The position numbers and the translations under genes were made by a program. Below the pieces are notes generated by a model that saw only the letters and a program-made list of their open reading frames with translations, was not told where the DNA came from and did not search any database. 40,957 nt of DNA from Flavobacteriales bacterium (GTDB lineage: Bacteria; Bacteroidota; Bacteroidia; Flavobacteriales; UBA7312), in contig PAYK01000003.1 of NCBI GenBank assembly GCA_002714805.1, forward strand, positions 138,022 to 178,978, given 5' to 3'. Of the stretch, positions 26,359 through 33,189 are shown in pieces; position 1 is the first letter of the stretch, and every line of letters starts with the position of its first letter.

Positions 26359-27633
26359 TTAAAAAAGGTCATCTGAGGTTATACTTTGGGTTCTTTTACT
26401 ATAGTTAATTGATCTTTTAACAAAAAAATCACCATGCTTGGTGCCAATAATTTCATCATTAAACCATTCTGTTTCAATTAATATATTTGGGTCTACATCA
26501 AATAGGTTAGGGAAGCCTATACTTTCTAGTGATCTATTAAATCTATCCTTTAAAAACTCATCAATTTGCTTTATAGGTATAAAGTCTAATTCTCCATCTT
26601 CAAATATCCAATTTACTATGTCCATTTCTGACTCATAGGCCTCTTTGCACATTTGGTGTATTTTATTTACATACAAATCATCAAACCAATCAGGATTCTC
26701 CTTTTTAATTATATTAATAATATCGATCCCAAAATCACCATGAATTTGTTCTTCTTTTGACGTAGCTTCAACTACATTTGAGATCCCTTTTAACATATTT
26801 CTATGCTTATTAAAAGCCATTATTATCAAAAATTGTGAGAACAGAGAAACATGCTCTATAAACAATGAGAATAATAAAACTGACTCTGTATAATCTTGTT
26901 GATTTGAGCTTTTAGAATTCATTAATGAAGCTTCTAAATATCTAACTCTTCTTGTTAGCACAGGGTTATTTTGTATTTTATCAAACTCACCATTTAGTCC
27001 TAATATTTCTAGAAGATGAGAATAAGCATCGGCATGTCGCACTTCACTTTCGGCAAAAGTAGCGCCTACGGAACCAACTTCAGGTTTTGATATTACTTTA
27101 TGAATATCTCCCCAAAAAGATTTAACAGCAACCTCGATTTGTGATATAGCTATCATAGCATTTTTAATTGCATTTCTTTCTCTATCTGTTAACCTAGCTT
27201 TAAAATCTTGTATATCACTTGTAAAATTGAATTCTGTATGAATCCAATAAGAGTGTCTTATTGCAGGCACATACTCATATAATTCTGGGTATTCGTATGG
27301 TTTGAGATTAACACGTTTGGCAAAAATATCTCTCTCACGTTTTACTGCCTGCTTGTTTCTATATATTATATATGATTTAGCTGTCTTTAAATGATTTGTA
27401 ATCATTAACTCATTTTCAACTAGATCCTGTATTTCTTCAACATTTGGTATATATCTTGGATTTTTTTCGATTTTTAAATCTAACTTTTTAATAATGTTTT
27501 TAGTTACATTAATTGCAGCGTCAATACTGCCCTCTGAGGATGCGAGCATAGCTTGCGAAATAGCATCTATAATTTTTTGCTCATTGAATTTTTGTTGGGT
27601 TTGGTCTCTTTTAAAAATAATTCTATCCTTCAT
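26359..27633 (-). CDS. nrdB: Ribonucleotide reductase radical-generating subunit with N-terminal ATP-cone
   Basis: Small subunit that generates the oxidant for NrdA. Residues about 1-98 form an ATP-cone (FKRDQTQQKFNEQKIIDAI...SYIIYRNKQAVKRE), so allosteric on/off control is built into this subunit. The ferritin-like core follows, with likely metal ligands E167, E197, H200, E260, E295 and H298, and Y204 at the position of the classical radical tyrosine. Glutamate rather than aspartate as first ligand and the ATP-cone match the manganese-type (class Id) enzymes described from Flavobacteriia. That cofactor assignment is inference from family resemblance. Length 424 aa. Confidence 0.93.
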   Translation of the reverse strand: MKDRIIFKRDQTQQKFNEQKIIDAISQAMLASSEGSIDAAINVTKNIIKKLDLKIEKNPRYIPNVEEIQDLVENELMITNHLKTAKSYIIYRNKQAVKRERDIFAKRVNLKPYEYPELYEYVPAIRHSYWIHTEFNFTSDIQDFKARLTDRERNAIKNAMIAISQIEVAVKSFWGDIHKVISKPEVGSVGATFAESEVRHADAYSHLLEILGLNGEFDKIQNNPVLTRRVRYLEASLMNSKSSNQQDYTESVLLFSLFIEHVSLFSQFLIIMAFNKHRNMLKGISNVVEATSKEEQIHGDFGIDIINIIKKENPDWFDDLYVNKIHQMCKEAYESEMDIVNWIFEDGELDFIPIKQIDEFLKDRFNRSLESIGFPNLFDVDPNILIETEWFNDEIIGTKHGDFFVKRSINYSKRTQSITSDDLF

Positions 27634-27795
27634 TGTAATTTTTTTGTTAAAATACAGCTACGTTGTTTGTAAAAATACTTTCTCACATAATTTTATTAAA
27701 ATTGAATTGTTAAAACATTCAAAAAAAAGAGAAATAAAAATTAAGCCTCATGATGAATTGAGATGTTTTTACATTCAAAAATTTAAAAAAATGGG

Positions 27796-27859
27796 GTTAT
27801 AAAGTTTCAAAGGTGAAATTGATAGAGTGTGATTCAAATTTTTTATTTCACTTTATAAC
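27796..27859. repeat. Inverted repeat with bulge
   Basis: Arms GTTATAAAGT (27796-27805) and ACTTTATAAC (27850-27859). The right arm continues as a match to a second left segment (TGAAAT against ATTTCA) if 9 nt are looped out of the left arm, giving a longer imperfect stem. It lies roughly 165 nt upstream of the nrdB start. Confidence 0.5.
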
Positions 27860-27872
27860 GGTACAAATGTTT

Positions 27873-27896
27873 CAAAAAATAATTGCTTTAGCAATT
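27873..27896 (-). terminator. Possible terminator of the DUF3109 gene
   Basis: On the minus strand a 6-bp stem AATTGC/GCAATT with loop TAAA is followed directly by ATTTTTTG. The stem is short and AT-rich, so the call is weak; it lies about 180 nt past the DUF3109 stop. Confidence 0.35.
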
Positions 27897-27991
27897 CAAT
27901 TTTATTCACAATAATTTCAAGTTTTTAACACTACAGTAAGTTTTTGGATTCAATTTTTTTGGACTTACTCAAGGAATTTATTTTTTTCAAT

Positions 27992-28057
27992 TTATCAACT
28001 TTTTTTTCAAAAAAAAATGAACGTCAATTCACAATTTTAATTTTTAAAAGTTGATAA
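27992..28057. repeat. 12-bp inverted repeat with 42-nt spacer
   Basis: Perfect arms TTATCAACTTTT (27992-28003) and AAAAGTTGATAA (28046-28057), lying 16 nt beyond the DUF3109 stop in the direction of its transcription. The spacer itself contains a T/A-tract hairpin. It could be a terminator or a protein-binding site. Confidence 0.5.
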
Positions 28058-28072
28058 TTATTTAAAAACAAC

Positions 28073-28645
28073 TTAGTTCTTTTTTAATAAATGTGCCGCC
28101 TCTGATAACTGTTCAAACCACGCGATTCCATAACTTCTGACAAGCGGCTCCTTTAAAAAAAGGTAAACTGGGACCTGTAATTTATGTCCACATTCACAAG
28201 CAGGCTTACAAATATCAAGCGACTCATAATTAATAGCCTCGAAATCCCTGTACCTCTTCACCCTAATCGGAAAAAGATGACAAGAAATAGGTTTTTTAAA
28301 TCCTATTTTATCGTCATTATAGGCCTGTTCTATACTACATTTAGCTATACCATTTAGATCAAAAGAAACGAAAGCACATTCTTTGTTATTAACTAATGTA
28401 GTGGTATTGTCACCATCTGCATCCACCACATACAATCCTTGTTGCTCTATGGCAGCTATACCCTCTTGACGCATATACGGTTTTACCTTATCAAAAATTT
28501 TAGAAAGAATATCAAGCTCATCGTCAGTTAGCGGAGCCCCAGCATCACCATCTATACAACAGGCTCCTTTACAAGCCGATAAATCACAAACAAATTGCTT
28601 TTCAAAGACATCAAAGGAAACGATTTTATCCTCAACCTGGACCAT
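28073..28645 (-). CDS. DUF3109 family cysteine-rich protein
   Basis: Cytoplasmic protein of unknown function, 190 aa, assigned to DUF3109. It has clustered cysteines: CDLSACKGACC near residue 19, C in NKECAFV, C in IAKCSIEQ, C in PISCHLFP, and CKPACECG near 156, a pattern resembling the YkgJ-type zinc- or iron-binding proteins (CxxC...CC with CxxHLFP). A metal cluster is therefore likely, but the metal is unknown. It is divergent from glyS, and its -7 box leaves only 4 nt before the ATG. Confidence 0.82.
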   Translation of the reverse strand: MVQVEDKIVSFDVFEKQFVCDLSACKGACCIDGDAGAPLTDDELDILSKIFDKVKPYMRQEGIAAIEQQGLYVVDADGDNTTTLVNNKECAFVSFDLNGIAKCSIEQAYNDDKIGFKKPISCHLFPIRVKRYRDFEAINYESLDICKPACECGHKLQVPVYLFLKEPLVRSYGIAWFEQLSEAAHLLKKN

Positions 28646-28649
28646 AAAA

Positions 28650-28657
28650 CAAAGATA
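28650..28657 (-). promoter_or_regulatory. DUF3109 gene -7 box, leaderless configuration
   Basis: Minus strand TATCTTTG, exact consensus, with 4 nt (TTTT) before the ATG, so the transcript should begin at or next to the start codon. Confidence 0.65.
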
Positions 28658-28691
28658 ACGAAAGACAGTACAAAAATGTAACGAATATGTT

Positions 28692-28699
28692 TATTTTTG
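28692..28699 (+). promoter_or_regulatory. glyS -7 box, leaderless configuration
   Basis: TATTTTTG, exact consensus, with 4 nt (CTCT) before the glyS ATG. Together with the facing DUF3109 box it makes a compact 58-bp divergent promoter region. Confidence 0.65.
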
Positions 28700-28703
28700 C
28701 TCT

Positions 28704-30230
28704 ATGGCAAATTATGAAGAAGTATTTAAGAAAGTAGTTGCTCACGCTAAAGAGTATGGTTTTATTTTTCAGTCAAGTGAAATTTATGATGGCCTAGGTG
28801 CTGTATACGATTATGGCCCAAATGGCGTGGAATTAAAAAATAATATTCGCAACTATTGGTGGAAGTCAATGGTTAATATGAACAATAATATAGTAGGCTT
28901 AGACTCTGCTATTTTTATGCATCCTAAAACTTGGAAAGCTTCTGGTCATACCGATGCTTTTAACGATCCTTTGATTGATAACAAAGATTCTAAAAAGAGA
29001 TACCGTGCCGACATTCTTATTGAGGATTATTTAGCCAAAATAGAAGGGAAGATTGAAAAAGAAGTCAAAAAAGCTGCCAAACGTTTTGGTGATAGTTTTG
29101 ATGAAGAACAATTCGTATCCACTAATCAAAGAGTGGTCAGCTATAAAGAAAAATGCTCGTCGATTATACAACGTTTTAATCAAGCAATGGGAGATAATAA
29201 TTTAGCAAAAGTCAAATCACTCATTGAAGAGTTAGATATTGCTTGTCCAATTTCAGGCACAAAAAATTGGACCGATGTACGTCAATTTAACCTGATGTTT
29301 AAAACACAAATGGGTTCTACTGCTGATGGGGCTACTAACTTATACCTGAGACCTGAAACTGCTCAAGGTATTTTTGTCAATTTCCTCAATGTGCAAAAAA
29401 CTGCTCGTATGAAATTACCTTTTGGTATTGCTCAAACAGGAAAAGCTTTTAGAAATGAAATAGTAGCGCGACAGTTTATCTTTAGAATGCGTGAATTTGA
29501 ACAAATGGAAATGCAGTTTTTTGTTCGACCAGGTGACGAAATGAAATGGTACAAGTATTGGAAAGAAAGCCGTATGCAGTGGCACCTAAGCTTAGGTATT
29601 GACAAAGAAAATTTCCGCTTTCACGACCACCAAAAATTAGCCCATTATGCTAATGCTGCATGCGATATTGAGTTTAAGTTTCCATTTGGATTTAAAGAGT
29701 TAGAGGGGATACACTCTAGAACAGATTTTGATTTGAAAAGTCATCAAAAATATTCCGGAAAAAAAGTACAATATTTTGATCCTGAAATTAATGATAGTTA
29801 TGTCCCTTATGTGGTTGAAACTTCTATTGGATTAGACCGTATGTTCTTAACTATATTAAGCCATTCATACCTTGAAGAAAAAGTCAATGGTGAAAATCGA
29901 TTAGTTCTAAGTATTCCACCGATTTTATCGCCAATCAAAGCCGCTATATTACCGCTAACTAAAAAAGATGGCTTACCAGAAAAGGCTAAAGAAATTTTAA
30001 AGTCTCTACAATACGATTTCAATTGTCAATACGAAGAAAAAGATTCAATAGGAAAACGATACAGACGTCAAGACGCAATCGGGACACCATATTGCATTAC
30101 GGTAGATCATCAAAGCTTAGAAGACCAAACAGTTACGCTTCGAGATAGAGATACTATGCATCAAGAACGCATTGCAATTGATCAATTACACAGTCTTATT
30201 TCAAAAAAAGTCATCTATAGTCGAACATAA
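28704..30230 (+). CDS. glyS: Glycyl-tRNA synthetase, single-chain dimer type
   Basis: Class II synthetase that charges tRNA-Gly; the single-chain type found in Bacteroidota, archaea and eukaryotes rather than the alpha2-beta2 type. Class II motifs can be followed: the N-terminal SSEIYDGLGAVYDYGPNGVELK, motif 2 region around FRNEIVARQFIFRMREFEQMEMQFF (residue 250 onward), and motif 3 in VVETSIGLDRMFLTIL near 370. The C-terminal anticodon-binding domain (about 400-508) is complete. Length 508 aa. Its -7 box is 4 nt before the ATG. It converges on pth with 18 nt between stops and no clear terminator. Confidence 0.96.
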   Translation: MANYEEVFKKVVAHAKEYGFIFQSSEIYDGLGAVYDYGPNGVELKNNIRNYWWKSMVNMNNNIVGLDSAIFMHPKTWKASGHTDAFNDPLIDNKDSKKRYRADILIEDYLAKIEGKIEKEVKKAAKRFGDSFDEEQFVSTNQRVVSYKEKCSSIIQRFNQAMGDNNLAKVKSLIEELDIACPISGTKNWTDVRQFNLMFKTQMGSTADGATNLYLRPETAQGIFVNFLNVQKTARMKLPFGIAQTGKAFRNEIVARQFIFRMREFEQMEMQFFVRPGDEMKWYKYWKESRMQWHLSLGIDKENFRFHDHQKLAHYANAACDIEFKFPFGFKELEGIHSRTDFDLKSHQKYSGKKVQYFDPEINDSYVPYVVETSIGLDRMFLTILSHSYLEEKVNGENRLVLSIPPILSPIKAAILPLTKKDGLPEKAKEILKSLQYDFNCQYEEKDSIGKRYRRQDAIGTPYCITVDHQSLEDQTVTLRDRDTMHQERIAIDQLHSLISKKVIYSRT

Positions 30231-30248
30231 ATTAACATAGAAGCAATA

Positions 30249-30812
30249 CTACTTTCCATTAAAATCACACATCGTTTGGTCCAAACCAATACACCCAAAT
30301 GCAAACACCATCTTTTTAGCGTGATAGATTCGTTCTGACAAGTTCTTTGCTTCGTCGGTTGTCCACTTCGACAAAACATATTGAGCCTGTTGCCCTTTCA
30401 AAAACTGATCGCCTACACCAAATCGCAAACGTGCATATTTTGTATGCCCTAAGTAATAATTGATATCTTTTAAACCGTTGTGTCCGCCATCAGAACCTTT
30501 ACCTCTAAGTCGTATAACACCAAATGGCAAAGCGATGTCATCGGTCACTACAAGAACATTTTCGACTTTAACTTTTAGATGTTGCATCCAATAGTTGAGT
30601 GCTTTACCACTCAAATTCATAAAAGTAGTAGGTTTTATTAGATGATAGGTTCTAGATTTATGCTTTATGCAAGCATAATAAGCGTGTTTTTCTTCTTTAA
30701 AAGAAGCATTGGACGACTTTACAAGAACGTCCAATACTTTAAATCCTATATTGTGTCTTGTGTTTTCATACTTGACACCAGGGTTTCCCAAACCAACAAT
30801 GAGGTATTTCAT
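30249..30812 (-). CDS. pth: Peptidyl-tRNA hydrolase
   Basis: Releases tRNA from prematurely dropped peptidyl-tRNA. Catalytic elements are visible: GLGNPGVKYENTRHNIGF with Asn and the catalytic His near residue 20, the MNLSGKAL segment, and the DDIALPFG aspartate near 91. Length 187 aa is typical. It follows the L25 gene by 19 nt, the conserved prs-rplY-pth arrangement. Confidence 0.96.
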   Translation of the reverse strand: MKYLIVGLGNPGVKYENTRHNIGFKVLDVLVKSSNASFKEEKHAYYACIKHKSRTYHLIKPTTFMNLSGKALNYWMQHLKVKVENVLVVTDDIALPFGVIRLRGKGSDGGHNGLKDINYYLGHTKYARLRFGVGDQFLKGQQAQYVLSKWTTDEAKNLSERIYHAKKMVFAFGCIGLDQTMCDFNGK

Positions 30813-30831
30813 TGCTTAAATATAGAAAATA

Positions 30832-31473
30832 TTATTCTTTAGCTGGTTCAGATGGCTCTGTTTTAGCGCCTTCTTCTGTTGTTGATTCTTCAGTTTCTTC
30901 TTCAGTTTCCTCTTCAGTTTCTTCTTCTAGTGCACCACGAGCGGTTTTCACCCCAACAATTACAGATTTATCTCCTGCTAAAAAAGTATATTTATCATCT
31001 CTGACATCACCAATATAAAGGAAATCTCCAATTTTCAATTCTTCAATATTAATATTAATAGCATCTGGAAGATTAGAGGTAGTAGCACGAGTTTTAATAG
31101 CTCTTTTTCTTACCAATAAGTTTCCGCCATTACGAACGCCAACAGGTGTACCTATGAAATTAATTGGTATACTAACCGTAACTTCTTTATCATCAAATGT
31201 TTGTAAAAAGTCAACGTGAAGTATCCTGTCGGTTAATGGATGAAATTGAATATCTTGAAGAATAGCTGTAAACCCTTCTCCATCAATATCAATGTTTAAT
31301 AAAAATACGTCCGGAGTATTAACAAGCTTGTTTAGATCATTCTCAGAAGCAGAGAAGTACAATTGCTTTTCTCCCCCGTAAAGAACGCATGGAACTTTAC
31401 CCTGATTTCTTAGTGCTCTGTTAGCTATTTTGTTAGTTTCTCTAACTTCAGCACTTAATGCAAATGTTTTCAT
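30832..31473 (-). CDS. rplY: 50S ribosomal protein L25 (CTC form)
   Basis: Binds 5S rRNA; the long CTC form. Residues about 1-95 are the L25 domain (ALRNQGKVPCVLYGG), and about 96-180 the CTC C-terminal beta domain (NFIGTPVGVRNGGNLLVRKRAI). The 213-aa protein ends in an acidic low-complexity tail of about 30 residues with repeated EEET units. The start follows the prs stop by 21 nt. Confidence 0.94.
   Translation of the reverse strand: MKTFALSAEVRETNKIANRALRNQGKVPCVLYGGEKQLYFSASENDLNKLVNTPDVFLLNIDIDGEGFTAILQDIQFHPLTDRILHVDFLQTFDDKEVTVSIPINFIGTPVGVRNGGNLLVRKRAIKTRATTSNLPDAININIEELKIGDFLYIGDVRDDKYTFLAGDKSVIVGVKTARGALEEETEEETEEETEESTTEEGAKTEPSEPAKE
30860..30930 (-). repeat. Low-complexity Glu/Thr repeat encoding the L25 tail
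   Basis: Short degenerate tandem repeats on the minus strand, with a unit close to GAAGAAACTGAA, encode three to four EEET-type units. Such tracts often vary in length between strains; the reading frame here is intact. Confidence 0.6.
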
Positions 31474-31494
31474 TTTTTAAAAATAGTTTAATAA

Positions 31495-32427
31495 TTAATT
31501 TATAAAGTTTGAGCTAATAGATTGCTTATTGATAACTCTATCAATTGTATCTGCAAATAGATTTCCTATTTCTATTACTTTAACTTTTTCGCTTTTATGT
31601 TCTTTTCTCAAAGTATCAGTAACAATGAGTTCTGATAGCTGTGAGTTGTCTATTCTTTCGTAAGCATTTCCTGTCAAAATACCATGAGTACAGCATGCTC
31701 TTACACTATTTGCTCCGCTTTCTATCATCAAATCAGCTGCTCTAGTTAGTGTTCCGGCTGTATCAACCATATCATCAACTAGTACAACATCTTTTCCTTT
31801 TACATCACCTATTAACATCATCCTACTTACCTCATTTGCTTTGTCTCTATGCTTATAACATACTACTACGTCAGTATTTAAGTATTTAGCATAAGTATTA
31901 GCACGTTTTGTGCCGCCCATATCAGGTGAAGCTATACATAAATTTTCTAAATTCAATTTTTGAATGTGTGGTACAAATAATGTGGAAGCAAATAAATGAT
32001 CAACAGGAACCTCAAAAAAACCTTGTATTTGATCGGCGTGTAAATCCATAGTAATTACTCTATCAACTCCAGCAGCTGACAATAGATTAGATACTAATTT
32101 AGCGCCAATTGGAACTCTTGGCTTACCTTTTTTATCCTGTCTAGCATAACCAAAATAAGGCATTACTGCAGAAATTTTATAGGCTGAGGCACGCTTAGCA
32201 GCATCAATCATTAGTAATAATTCCATTAAATTATCTGATGGCGGAGGTGTTGATTGAACAATAAAGACGTGACAACCTCTAACAGTTTCATCAAAAGAAG
32301 GCTCAAACTCACCATCACTAAAATGAACAATAGATGTTTCTCCTAATGTTTGGCCAAATTTTTCAGCAATAGTGGTAGCTAATTCTTTACTAGCTGAAGC
32401 AGCAAATATTTTGACTTTTGATGACAT
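31495..32427 (-). CDS. prs: Ribose-phosphate pyrophosphokinase
   Basis: Makes phosphoribosyl pyrophosphate from ribose 5-phosphate and ATP for nucleotide, histidine and tryptophan synthesis. The signature segments are DLHADQIQGFF (near residue 124) and the PRPP-binding loop VVLVDDMVDTAGTL (near 211). The start is set at the ATG at 32427 (MSSKVKIF..., 310 aa); the longer frame from 32445 begins inside the -7 box TATCTTTG and would lack a leader. It leads the prs-rplY-pth group. Confidence 0.96.
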   Translation of the reverse strand: MSSKVKIFAASASKELATTIAEKFGQTLGETSIVHFSDGEFEPSFDETVRGCHVFIVQSTPPPSDNLMELLLMIDAAKRASAYKISAVMPYFGYARQDKKGKPRVPIGAKLVSNLLSAAGVDRVITMDLHADQIQGFFEVPVDHLFASTLFVPHIQKLNLENLCIASPDMGGTKRANTYAKYLNTDVVVCYKHRDKANEVSRMMLIGDVKGKDVVLVDDMVDTAGTLTRAADLMIESGANSVRACCTHGILTGNAYERIDNSQLSELIVTDTLRKEHKSEKVKVIEIGNLFADTIDRVINKQSISSNFIN

Positions 32428-32442
32428 AATTATTTTGGATGG

Positions 32443-32450
32443 CAAAGATA
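32443..32450 (-). promoter_or_regulatory. prs -7 promoter box
   Basis: Minus strand TATCTTTG, exact consensus, 15 nt before the chosen prs ATG at 32427. Its position rules against the upstream in-frame ATG at 32445. Confidence 0.65.
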
Positions 32451-32490
32451 AAAAAATTGATACATCAATAAACTATTTTCTGTAGTTTCA

Positions 32491-32520
32491 TTGACACGTG
32501 AGAAAAAGACTTTACATTTG
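32491..32520 (+). promoter_or_regulatory. tRNA-Leu promoter (-33 and -7 elements)
   Basis: TTG at 32491-32493 (within TTGACA), a 19-nt spacer, then TACATTTG at 32513-32520: a textbook Bacteroidota housekeeping promoter, 14 nt before the mature tRNA 5' end. Confidence 0.8.
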
Positions 32521-32534
32521 CTCCCATAAAAACA

Positions 32535-32618
32535 GCCCGAGTGGCGGAATTGGTAGACGCGCTGGATTCAAAATCCAGTGATAGCAATATCGTGCCGGTT
32601 CGACCCCGGCCTCGGGTA
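32535..32618 (+). tRNA. tRNA-Leu (anticodon CAA)
   Basis: Complete class II tRNA of 84 nt. The acceptor arm GCCCGAG pairs with CTCGGGT (first pair G-U), followed by discriminator A. The anticodon stem CTGGA/TCCAG encloses loop TTCAAAA, so the anticodon is CAA, reading TTG leucine codons. A variable arm follows, and the T-arm reads GCCGG-TTCGACC-CCGGC. CCA is not fully encoded (the genome continues CATT). It sits in the gap between prs and the dCMP deaminase gene with its own promoter and terminator. Confidence 0.97.
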
Positions 32619-32625
32619 CATTAAA

Positions 32626-32649
32626 AAAGACCATTTAATAATGGTCTTT
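32626..32649 (+). terminator. Intrinsic terminator of tRNA-Leu
   Basis: A perfect 10-bp stem AAAGACCATT/AATGGTCTTT with loop TAAT, followed by a T-rich stretch (CTTGTTTTATT), starting 8 nt after the tRNA. Confidence 0.85.
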
Positions 32650-32740
32650 CTTGTTTTATTATTTTTCATTTTAGCCAAGGAACCACTTTATTAAAGTTAC
32701 AGTTTCTTTGATATACTTCGATAAAAAGGAGGTTTTTTTG

Positions 32741-32748
32741 TAATTTTG
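32741..32748 (+). promoter_or_regulatory. dCMP deaminase gene -7 box
   Basis: TAATTTTG, exact consensus, 21 nt before the ATG. No clear -33 element at standard spacing. Confidence 0.55.
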
Positions 32749-32769
32749 TAATTAATATATTCATTATCA

Positions 32770-33189
32770 ATGAAACAAAAAAAATACGATAAGGCATATT
32801 TGAAAATGGCAAAAGAATGGGCCAAGCTTTCACAATGTAAAAGAAAAAAAGTAGGCGCACTTATCGTTAAAGATAAAATGATTATTTCAGACGGATACAA
32901 TGGTTGTCCTTCCGGCTTTGAAAATACCTGCGAAGATGAAAGAGGAGATACAAAATGGTATGTCCTACATGCAGAAGCTAATGCAATAATGAAAGTAGCA
33001 CGCTCCACCAATGATTGTAAAGGTGCCACTTTGTACCTAACCCTATCTCCCTGTAAGGAATGCAGTAAATTAATACATCAATCGGGTATAAAAAGATTAG
33101 TTTATCTTAATAAATACAAAGATACCACAGGCTTAGATTTTTTAAAAAAAGCCAATGTAGAACTATTACATTTTCAAGATGTTGAATAA
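32770..33189 (+). CDS. comEB: Deoxycytidylate (dCMP) deaminase
   Basis: Zinc enzyme that converts dCMP to dUMP for thymidylate synthesis. Zinc ligands and the catalytic glutamate are in HAEANAI (near residue 66) and SPCKECSKLI (near 94). An N-terminal CKRKKVGALIVKD segment is standard. Length 139 aa. The final 11 nt overlap the start of the S41 protease gene, the usual Bacteroidota arrangement. Confidence 0.94.
   Translation: MKQKKYDKAYLKMAKEWAKLSQCKRKKVGALIVKDKMIISDGYNGCPSGFENTCEDERGDTKWYVLHAEANAIMKVARSTNDCKGATLYLTLSPCKECSKLIHQSGIKRLVYLNKYKDTTGLDFLKKANVELLHFQDVE

Larger units (their letters stand above)
27634..28072. other. 439-nt non-coding region with four inverted repeats
   Basis: Very AT-rich gap between the nrdB start and the end of the DUF3109 gene; no credible coding frame is seen. 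It holds, in order: arms GTTATAAAGT/ACTTTATAAC (27796-27805 and 27850-27859), a tight hairpin AATTGC-TTTA-GCAATT (27881-27896), arms AGTAAGT/ACTTACT (27935-27941 and 27963-27969), and arms TTATCAACTTTT/AAAAGTTGATAA (27992-28003 and 28046-28057). It probably contains the nrdB promoter and the terminator of the DUF3109 gene; it may also hold a structured RNA. Confidence 0.6.

Noticed and set aside
27494-27802. 102-codon plus-strand open frame across the nrdB start
   Set aside because: Most of it is antisense to the nrdB ATP-cone, and the rest is low-complexity AT-rich sequence with no family resemblance or promoter.
27902-27910. TTATTCACA as evidence for a chromosomal origin in the 27634-28072 region
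   Set aside because: Only one close match to the DnaA-box consensus was found; other candidates nearby have two mismatches. The flanking genes are co-oriented and neither dnaA nor other origin-linked genes are adjacent, so an origin is not supported.
32428-32445. Longer prs start at ATG 32445
   Set aside because: It overlaps the -7 box TATCTTTG at 32443-32450; the ATG at 32427 gives the usual PRPP synthetase N-terminus.
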